A stretch of 64,000 nucleotides of DNA, taken from NCBI RefSeq assembly GCF_042434095.1, contig NZ_JBHLUE010000008.1, positions 186,001 through 250,000 of the forward strand. Direction: 5' to 3'. Position 1 is the first letter of the stretch. Every line of letters starts with the position of its first letter. This DNA comes from KBS50 sp042434095 (GTDB lineage Bacteria > Actinomycetota > Actinomycetes > Mycobacteriales > Micromonosporaceae). The notes beneath the pieces are model-generated. The model had not been told where the DNA came from. It did no database searches and worked only from the letters and a program-made list of their open reading frames with translations. Below are positions 57,675-64,000 of the stretch, piece after piece. Both the position numbers and the translations under genes were made by a program.

Positions 57675-60137
57675 GTGCGCAAAGTCGCAGTGGGGCTACT
57701 TGGGTTGTCGTTGACCGCGACGGGCGTGGCAATGGGCCCGTCCGCATCGGCCGCGCCCGCGATCAAGGCGAAGGCCGTAGCCCCGGCCGCCGCCGACGCG
57801 GCCCCGCCCTCTGACGAACTGCCCAACCCGCTCGAGGACAAGCGGCGCGCGCTGCGCCAGGAGGGCCTCACCGACGTTCTGAACGGTCAGGCCAAGCCCG
57901 TCGAGAAGAACGGCAGCACCGTCGTCAAGGTGGGCAAGACCGCCGGCGCCGGCCCGGCCGGCAACGCCGGTGCCCGCACGCTCGCGGCCGGCAAGCAGAA
58001 GGACCAGTACGTCGAGCTGGCCCGGGAAAAGACGGACCACATCTTCGTCATTCTCACGGACTTCGGCAACGAGCGTGACCCGCGGTTCCCCGACCAGGAC
58101 ACGAACCCGAACATTCCGGGTCCGACCAAGTTCGACGGCCCGCTGAACAATCAGATCCCGGCGCCCAACCGTGCGGTGGACAACACCACCGTGTGGCAGC
58201 CGAACTACGACGCCGACCACTACCGGCAGCTGTACTTCGGCAAGGGCAAGGGCGTCGAGTCGGTCAAGACCTACTACGAGACCCAGTCCTCGGGGCGCTA
58301 CAGCGTCGATGGCGAGGTCACCGACTGGGTCCGGGTCAAGTACAACGAGGCCCGGTACGGTCGCTCCAGCGACGATGTCCCAGACGCGAAGCCGGGTGTG
58401 CCGCCGAAGCCGGGCGACGACCCGAACGTGTGCGACTCGCACGTCTGCAACAACACCTGGGACCTGGTGCGGGACGCGGCGAACCAGTGGGTCGCGGACC
58501 AGAAGGCCCGGGGCCGGACGGACGCGCAGATCGCCGCCGACATGAAGCAGTTCGACCAGTGGGACCGGTACGACTACGACGGCGACGGCAACTTCAACGA
58601 GCCGGACGGCTACATCGACCACTTCCAGATCGTGCACGCCGGCGGTGACGAGGCCGACGGTGACCCGGTCCAGGGTGAGGACGCCATCTGGAGCCACCGG
58701 TGGTACGCCTACGGCACCGACGTCAACAAGACCGGCCCGGCCAACAACAAGCTCGGCGGCACCCAGATCGGCAACACCGGCATGTGGATCGGTGACTACA
58801 CGATCCAGCCCGAGAACGGCGGCCTGAGCGTCTTCGTTCACGAGTACGGCCACGACCTGGGCCTGCCGGACGACTACGACACCTCGGGCGCGGGCGACAA
58901 CCCGGTCGAGCACTGGAGCCTGATGGCCCAGAGCCGGCTGAACGCCAAGGAGGACCAGGCCCTCGGCACCCGCCCGGGTGACATCGGCGCCTGGCAGAAG
59001 CTGCAGCTCGGCTGGCTCGACTACGAGACCGTCAAGGCGGGCAAGGAAAAGACCCTCGATCTGGGCCCGCAGGAGTACAACTCCCCCAAGGCCCAGGCCG
59101 CGGTCGTGGTGCTGCCGAAGAAGTCGGTCACCACGGATCTCGGTGCGCCGTTCGCCGGCACCAAGCAGTACTTCTCCGGCAACGCGGACAACCTCAACAA
59201 CACCATGACGAGGGAGTTCGACCTCACCGGCAAGACGTCCGCGTCGCTGTCGGCGAAGGTGCGGTACAACATCGAGAAGGGGTACGACTACATGTACCTC
59301 GAGGCGTCGGCCGACGGCGGGCAGAACTGGACCGCGCTCGACGGCACGGTCGACGGCAAGGCCTTCGACAAGGACGCCAGCGGCACTCCGGCCCTCGACG
59401 ACTCCACCGAGGGCAAGTGGGTCGACCTGAACGTCCCGATGAACGCCTACGCCGGCAAGAAGGTGCAGTTCCGGTTCCACTACGTCACCGACGGTGGTTT
59501 CTCCGCGGGCGGCTTCTTCGCGGACAACATCACCGTGACGGCGGACGGCGCCACCGTGCTCAGCGACGGCGCCGAGGCGGCCACCACGTGGGCCCTCAAG
59601 GGCTTCTCCATCGTGGGTTCGTCGGTGACCAAGCTGTACGACAACTACTACATCGCTGGCAACCGGTCGTACGTCTCGTACGACAAGTACCTCAAGACCG
59701 GCCCGTACTACTTCGGTTACATGAACAGCCGGCCGGACTACGTCGACCACTTCCCGTACCAGCAGGGTCTGCTCATCTCCTACTGGGACACCTCGCAGGT
59801 CGACAACAACGTCAGCGACCACCCGGGCCAGGGCCGGAACCTCTACATCGACGCCCACCCGGACACCATGTACAACCTGACCGGCAACCCCTGGCGGACC
59901 CGGGTGCAGATCTACGACGCTCCGTTCAGCAAGCTGAAGGCGGACTCGTTCACCCTGCACATCAACGGTCAGCCGCAGTACATCCGCGGTCAGGCCGCAC
60001 AGCCGCTGTTCGACGACACGCGGAACTACTTCGACCCCGACCTGCCGAACCACGGCGTCAAGGTGGCCGGTGCCGGAGTCAAGATCAAGGTCGTACAGCA
60101 GAACGGCACCTCGATGAAGGTCAAGTTCTTCTCCTGA
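57675..60137 (+). CDS. Secreted M6-family metalloprotease (immune inhibitor A-like)
   Basis: 820 residues; GTG 57675 with GGAGG upstream. Signal peptide RKVAVGLLGLSLTATGVAMGPSASA, then a propeptide. The peptidase domain has the zinc motif FVHEYGHDLGLPDDYD (about residues 386-400; HExxHxxGxxD), preceded by DYDGDGNFNEPDGYIDHF, a Ca-binding-like Asp loop. C-terminal beta-sandwich domains (LSAKVRYNIEKGYDYMYLEASADGGQNW; KKVQFRFHYVTDGGFSAGGFFADNI) resemble MAM/carbohydrate-binding modules. An exported protease of the InhA type. Confidence 0.93.
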   Translation: MRKVAVGLLGLSLTATGVAMGPSASAAPAIKAKAVAPAAADAAPPSDELPNPLEDKRRALRQEGLTDVLNGQAKPVEKNGSTVVKVGKTAGAGPAGNAGARTLAAGKQKDQYVELAREKTDHIFVILTDFGNERDPRFPDQDTNPNIPGPTKFDGPLNNQIPAPNRAVDNTTVWQPNYDADHYRQLYFGKGKGVESVKTYYETQSSGRYSVDGEVTDWVRVKYNEARYGRSSDDVPDAKPGVPPKPGDDPNVCDSHVCNNTWDLVRDAANQWVADQKARGRTDAQIAADMKQFDQWDRYDYDGDGNFNEPDGYIDHFQIVHAGGDEADGDPVQGEDAIWSHRWYAYGTDVNKTGPANNKLGGTQIGNTGMWIGDYTIQPENGGLSVFVHEYGHDLGLPDDYDTSGAGDNPVEHWSLMAQSRLNAKEDQALGTRPGDIGAWQKLQLGWLDYETVKAGKEKTLDLGPQEYNSPKAQAAVVVLPKKSVTTDLGAPFAGTKQYFSGNADNLNNTMTREFDLTGKTSASLSAKVRYNIEKGYDYMYLEASADGGQNWTALDGTVDGKAFDKDASGTPALDDSTEGKWVDLNVPMNAYAGKKVQFRFHYVTDGGFSAGGFFADNITVTADGATVLSDGAEAATTWALKGFSIVGSSVTKLYDNYYIAGNRSYVSYDKYLKTGPYYFGYMNSRPDYVDHFPYQQGLLISYWDTSQVDNNVSDHPGQGRNLYIDAHPDTMYNLTGNPWRTRVQIYDAPFSKLKADSFTLHINGQPQYIRGQAAQPLFDDTRNYFDPDLPNHGVKVAGAGVKIKVVQQNGTSMKVKFFS

Positions 60138-60177
60138 CCGGCTGAACACCCGCGTCTGCTGACGCGATGCACCATCC

Positions 60178-60211
60178 GATGCCCGGAACCGGTTCGCCGG
60201 TTCCGGGCATC
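60178..60211 (+). terminator. Terminator of the M6 protease gene
   Basis: Perfect 15-bp stem GATGCCCGGAACCGG / CCGGTTCCGGGCATC with a stable TTCG tetraloop, 41 bp after the stop; weak TTT tail (CCCGTTT). Confidence 0.9.
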
Positions 60212-60311
60212 GGCCCGTTTCGGGACACCTTTACGCAGGTTGATCCCCCGCCGCGGCCCAGCCGAGAAAACGAGGAGGGAACCGGCGGCCCGCCGGCCGC
60301 GTCGAAGAGGC

Positions 60312-60827
60312 ATGTCGTTGAAGCACCGCACCTCCGGAGCGCTCCTGGGCGTACTGCTGGTTCTTGGTCTGGGCGCCGCCGGGTGCGGCGGCCCGAAGGG
60401 AGACGCCGTGCCGGAGGAGAGTTCCGTCCCACCGAGCAGCGGCGCCCCCAGCGGGCCCGCCGGCTCAACCGGACCGGCGGAGCGGACCGAGGCGCCGCGA
60501 CCGACCGGACGGCCCGGCGAGGCGTCCAGCCCGCCGCCGCTGTCCAACCCCGTACCGCCCACGCTGCGCCCGGCCACCAGGCCGCCGGACAATCCCACCG
60601 ACCAGGTGCGCACCGACGTCATCGGCGGGTGGATCACCCGGGGCGGCTCCGGGCCGTGCTACGGCCTGGTCGACGACAACGGCGTCGAGTACGCGCTGTA
60701 CGGGCCCACCGCGGGCGCGCTGGCCAAGGGAACCCGGGTGGTGGTCCGCACGGCCCCGACAACGGCGAAGGTGGACTGCGGCCCGGGGCGGCTGCTGGCA
60801 ATCCGCAGCGTGCGCCGGCAGACCTGA
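60312..60827 (+). CDS. Putative lipoprotein with Pro-rich linker
   Basis: 171 residues. Signal peptide TSGALLGVLLVLGLGAAGC with lipobox GAAGC. Residues ~30-95 are a Pro/Ser/Thr-rich linker; the C-terminal domain is TDVIGGWITRGGSGPCYGLVDDNGVEYALYGPTAGALAKGTRVVVRT with two Cys, an OB-like small beta barrel. AGAGG just before the ATG. Function unknown. Confidence 0.75.
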   Translation: MSLKHRTSGALLGVLLVLGLGAAGCGGPKGDAVPEESSVPPSSGAPSGPAGSTGPAERTEAPRPTGRPGEASSPPPLSNPVPPTLRPATRPPDNPTDQVRTDVIGGWITRGGSGPCYGLVDDNGVEYALYGPTAGALAKGTRVVVRTAPTTAKVDCGPGRLLAIRSVRRQT

Positions 60828-60967
60828 GTGACGCGCCCGGAAGAGACGGCTCACCCGAAAACCGGCGCCGCCCTCCGTACCGGACAGCCGGCCATCACCC
60901 GGACGTTTCCCCGGTCCGACCGGTAGGGCCCGGTCGGCCGGCCACCGCGCCGCCTAGGCTGTTCGGC

Positions 60968-61909
60968 GTGAGCGACCGCAGCGAACGCCGGCCGACGGCC
61001 GTCGACGAGTCCTGCGTGCTGACCGACGGCCCCTGGACGCACCGGTTCGTGGGCGCCAACGGGAGCCGGTTCCACGTGGTGGAGGCCGGCACGGGACCGA
61101 TGGTGCTGTTCCTGCACGGCTTCCCCGAGTACTGGTGGGCCTGGCACGAGATCCTGCCCGCCGTGGCCGACGCGGGCTTCCGGGCCGTCGCGGCCGACCT
61201 GCGCGGCTACGGCGCCAGCGACAAACCACCCCGCGGGTACGACGGGTACACGCTGGCCGCCGACGTCGCGGGGCTGATCCGGGGGCTGGGCGAGCGCACC
61301 GCCACCGTCGTGGGCACGGGCGTGGGCGGCATGATCGGGTGGGCCGCCGCCTCCTTCCACCCCAGCCTGGTACGCCGGCTCGTGGTCCTCGGCGCGCCCC
61401 ACCCGCTCCGGCTGCGTACCGCGATCTTCGCCGATCCGCGCGGCCAGTTCGCGGCCGCCACCCCCACGCTGCGGTTCCAGCTGCCCCGGTACGAGCATGT
61501 GCTGACCCGCAACGACGCCGCGCACGTCGGCGAGATCCTCACCCGGTGGGCCGGCCCGGACTGGGTACGCGGACCCTCGTTCCCCGGCTACCTGCAGCGA
61601 TACCAGGAGGCCATGCGGATCCCGCAGGCCGCCTTCTGCGCGCTGGAGGGCTACCGCTGGGCGTTCCGTTCGGCGTTGCGGTTGCACGGGTACCGGTTCG
61701 TCAAGCTCATGCAGAAGCCCATCGTGACGCCCACCCTCCAGCTGCACGGCGCGCTCGACCGTGCCTCACTGCCGCGCACCGCGCAGGGCTCCGGCCGGTA
61801 CGTCATCGCGCCGTACGAGTGGCGGCTGCTGGACCGGGTCGGCCACTTCCCCCATCTGGAGGTGCCCGACCTGGTGCTCGGCGAGGTGCTGCGCTGGGCC
61901 AAGAGCTGA
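60968..61909 (+). CDS. Alpha/beta-hydrolase (epoxide hydrolase-like) lacking the nucleophile
   Basis: 313 residues. Fold marks: MVLFLHGFPEYWWAWHEILPA (oxyanion HGFP), AVAADLRGYGASDKP. The nucleophile elbow should be G-x-D/S-x-G but reads G116-T-G-V-G, so the nucleophile is Gly118. The acid (HGALDR) and catalytic His (VGHFPHLE) are present. Either inactive, or hydrolysis by another mechanism. TAGGCT at 60955-60960 lies 7 nt before the GTG (leaderless). Confidence 0.82.
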   Translation: MSDRSERRPTAVDESCVLTDGPWTHRFVGANGSRFHVVEAGTGPMVLFLHGFPEYWWAWHEILPAVADAGFRAVAADLRGYGASDKPPRGYDGYTLAADVAGLIRGLGERTATVVGTGVGGMIGWAAASFHPSLVRRLVVLGAPHPLRLRTAIFADPRGQFAAATPTLRFQLPRYEHVLTRNDAAHVGEILTRWAGPDWVRGPSFPGYLQRYQEAMRIPQAAFCALEGYRWAFRSALRLHGYRFVKLMQKPIVTPTLQLHGALDRASLPRTAQGSGRYVIAPYEWRLLDRVGHFPHLEVPDLVLGEVLRWAKS

Positions 61910-61945
61910 GCCGGCGGCTGCCCGACCGGTGGCCGGCGGGGCGCG

Positions 61946-62311
61946 TCAGACCCGCTGCTCCCGCAGGTCGGTGACCTCGCTGGCCCGCACCCAGCCCTGA
62001 TAGACGCCGTACTCGAAGGTTTCCAGGCCGAGGGACTGGGCGACCGGCCAGCGCCCGCCGGTGTATTCCAGCCGCAACCAGCCGTCCTCGGCCGCGAGCA
62101 CCACGAACGGATGGCCGCGCCAGGAGCAGACGGTACGGACGTACACCAGCTCGCCGGCCTCGCCCGCCGGCAGAACCCGCACGTACCGCCCGGGGTGGAC
62201 CTCGGCGAACCCCTCGGCCGGCTCGGACAGGTAGATGCGGACCCGGTCGCCGTCCGGGCTGGCCTCGTACTCGCGACCCTGCCACCGGGCGAGGTAGCCG
62301 TCCCGGATCAT
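61946..62311 (-). CDS. Hypothetical protein paired with SseB-domain protein
   Basis: 121 residues. MIRDGYLARWQGREYEASPDGDRVRIYLSEPAEGFAEVHPGRYVRVL ... EYTGGRWPVAQSLGLETFEYGVYQGWV, all beta-rich, no membrane segment. No family recognised. ATG 62311 overlaps the SseB stop (ATGA), so the two are translated together. Confidence 0.75.
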   Translation of the reverse strand: MIRDGYLARWQGREYEASPDGDRVRIYLSEPAEGFAEVHPGRYVRVLPAGEAGELVYVRTVCSWRGHPFVVLAAEDGWLRLEYTGGRWPVAQSLGLETFEYGVYQGWVRASEVTDLREQRV

Positions 62312-63990
62312 TCGGCCGCCGCCGCTACCCAACCGAGCCGGTCGGCGTCGAGGGTGGCCACCAGCCGCTCGGCGCCGTCGGCGCCGAGCCGCACCAACTG
62401 CGCGCCATGCGGCAGCCGTACGCTGTCCACCTTGAACTCGGCGATCACGTCCGTGCCGTCGCCGGGGGCGAAGCCGTTCCCGCGAAACGGGGGCCGCTCG
62501 ATCATCCAGCCCTGCATGGCCCGCCTGGCCTCCTCGGTCCGCCCGCCGTAGGGGATCCGGTAGAGGTCCGGCCGGTACGCGGGCCAACGCAGCAGGTAGA
62601 TCTCGTCCGCCCCGGAGTCGAACGGCGAACCGGGATGGCGCAGGCCGAGGGCACCGTACAGCTCGGCCGGCGCACGGAGGTGTGCGACCTCGCTGGCCCG
62701 TTGCACGAACCCGGCGACCCGGTCGTAGCCGCGCTCCAGGTAGTAGCCGACCTGGCTGGGCGCCACCGCCTTCTGCATCAGCACCGGCGCAGCGGCCGGT
62801 TCCGGCGCGGCCGGCGCGGCCACGGGCGCTTCAGACCCCCGGTCCTCGGCCACGGTCGTGGCGGGTTCATCCTCGAGACCGGCGTCGTTGGCCCAGTTCG
62901 CCAGCGCCAGCACCTGGTCGCCGGGCAGCTTGGCCCCCACGGGCGTGCCCGGGTTGACGGCGAACGACCAGGACGGATCGGGCCAGCGGCGGATCAGCTG
63001 CACGAACGAGACGGTCGCGGTGGGCGTGTCGGGCGGCAGGTACTCGGTGAACCGCTCCGGCGAGGTGAACACCACCACGAAGCGGTCCTCCCCCAGCGGC
63101 TCGCTCCGCCACCGGAACCCCGGATCCCCCGGTCCCGCCCCGGATGCCGACAACGCGTCGACCGGCAGCAGCACCCGGGCCAGCAGCAGGGTGGAGAGGA
63201 AGTCGTCGGTGCTGCCTGCCACGGCCGCGTCGTACAGGCTCTCCTCCACCTCGTTGGCCGGCACGAATTCGGCCGTGGCCGCCGGATCGCCGATCGCCCG
63301 GTCGTCCCCGGCCGCGGTCCCCGGATCGGGCCCGGCCGCGGTACCCGGATCGGGCCCGGCCGCCGGGTCGGGGACGCCGGCCGATTCGGGCGGGATCGCC
63401 GCGCGGGCCCCGCCCGCCAGGTCGGTCCTGCTCACCGCGACGGGTACGGGCGAGGCGGCCTCCGTTGGCCCGGCAATGGCCTCGCTCGACGCGGCCCCGA
63501 CCGGCTCGCCGCTCGGCGGCTCGTCCCCGGTTGCCCCCGCCGGAGCGGCCGGTTCGGCCCGCCAGACTGCCGGATCATCCGCCGCCTGCGTCGCGCCGCC
63601 TAGCCGCGCGTCGGGGCTGACCGGTTCGGCCGGCTCGACCAGCGCGCCGTCGATGATCACCGGTCGGTCGCCGGCCGGTCGCTCGGCCGGGATCTGTGCC
63701 ATGGACTCGTCGGACCAGGGCGGCTCCGTCACCTCTGTCGGCTCCACCAGCGCCGCGGCGGATCGGTCCGGCTCCACCGACGCAGCGGCGGACAGGTCCG
63801 GCTCCACCGACGCCGCGGCGGTCCGGTCCCGCTCCGCCGGTGCCATGTCGGGCTCCAAGGGCGCCGCGGCGGACCGGGTCCGGTCCAGCACTGGGTCGTC
63901 GGCTCTCGACCCCTCCTGCTGGGCCGGGCCGGCGCGCTCTCCCAGGCTGTCGGCGGCCGGCCGCCAGAATCCGGTCGGCGCGGCGTCCAT
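62308..63990 (-). CDS. SseB-domain protein with long disordered N-terminus, near the window edge
   Basis: 560 residues from ATG 63990; the frame stays open to the window edge so the true start may lie outside. Residues ~1-260 are Ala/Pro/Glu/Asp-rich with repeats (SVEPDLSAAASVEPDRSAAAL; AAGPDPGTAAGPDPGTAAG). The SseB N-terminal domain follows: PANEVEESLYDAAVAGSTDDFLSTLLLARVLLPVD, then a C-terminal domain ending LVRLGADGAERLVATLDADRLGWV. SseB-type domains occur near type VII loci in actinobacteria; function unknown. Confidence 0.75.
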   Translation of the reverse strand: MDAAPTGFWRPAADSLGERAGPAQQEGSRADDPVLDRTRSAAAPLEPDMAPAERDRTAAASVEPDLSAAASVEPDRSAAALVEPTEVTEPPWSDESMAQIPAERPAGDRPVIIDGALVEPAEPVSPDARLGGATQAADDPAVWRAEPAAPAGATGDEPPSGEPVGAASSEAIAGPTEAASPVPVAVSRTDLAGGARAAIPPESAGVPDPAAGPDPGTAAGPDPGTAAGDDRAIGDPAATAEFVPANEVEESLYDAAVAGSTDDFLSTLLLARVLLPVDALSASGAGPGDPGFRWRSEPLGEDRFVVVFTSPERFTEYLPPDTPTATVSFVQLIRRWPDPSWSFAVNPGTPVGAKLPGDQVLALANWANDAGLEDEPATTVAEDRGSEAPVAAPAAPEPAAAPVLMQKAVAPSQVGYYLERGYDRVAGFVQRASEVAHLRAPAELYGALGLRHPGSPFDSGADEIYLLRWPAYRPDLYRIPYGGRTEEARRAMQGWMIERPPFRGNGFAPGDGTDVIAEFKVDSVRLPHGAQLVRLGADGAERLVATLDADRLGWVAAAAE

Positions 63991-64000
63991 CGGCCCGGCT

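Noticed and set aside
1..64000. CRISPR array, IS element, prophage
   Set aside because: No regularly spaced direct repeats with unique spacers, no cas genes, no transposase or phage protein seen on either strand.

Overview
The window is high-GC DNA, with G or C at most third codon positions, GTG and TTG starts, ATGA gene overlaps and TANNNT-type -10 boxes. It looks like a chromosomal segment of an actinobacterium, most likely Micromonosporaceae (a Micromonospora or Actinoplanes relative). Taxonomy is inferred from gene content and from recalled actinobacterial synteny, not from a search.

Layout. 0-11 kb: two MFS exporters (the first cut by the window edge), a PfpI-type protein, a small heptose/glycosyl-transfer cluster (bifunctional hldE, a family 2 and a family 9 glycosyltransferase), an Hsp20/DUF2231 pair and small genes (lipoprotein, GNAT, VOC). 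11-18 kb: a patchwork of short, mostly hypothetical genes (DUF5959, DUF2750, XRE regulator with membrane proteins, APH kinase, lamin-tail secreted protein) ending at a tRNA-Thr(CGU). Two of its genes look frameshifted. 18-27 kb: a metallophosphoesterase, then a replication-linked block (ricT, a YbaB/WXG trio, holB, an MFS-dTMP kinase fusion). 27-34 kb: a PadR-controlled ABC exporter, a TetR regulator and an aldonolactone oxidase.

33-58 kb is a conserved actinobacterial neighbourhood: topA, proton pyrophosphatase, anti-sigma factor plus BldG-type anti-anti-sigma, MrfA-like helicase, a complete Tad/Flp pilus-type operon (seven overlapping or closely packed genes), a 6C-type small RNA, a HAD phosphatase, a degenerate Fic-like protein and acetyl-CoA synthetase. 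From memory, the same order occurs around topA-acs in Mycobacterium and Streptomyces. 57-64 kb: a secreted M6 metalloprotease, a lipoprotein, an alpha/beta-hydrolase lacking its nucleophile, and an SseB-domain protein cut or nearly cut by the window edge.

Cross-cutting signals. A roughly 52-bp repeat with GGGGCCC cores occurs four times at gene ends, and once forms the C-terminus of hldE. A TANNNT-(7-8 nt)-start-codon arrangement marks several probably leaderless genes. Two perfect TTATCCACA DnaA boxes lie just behind holB. A 19-bp unit is repeated exactly six times behind the Tad operon. I found no CRISPR array, rRNA, intact transposase or phage gene. The least described elements are the repeat family, the YbaB/WXG operon with a type VII-like signal, and the catalytically degenerate but well-formed enzymes.
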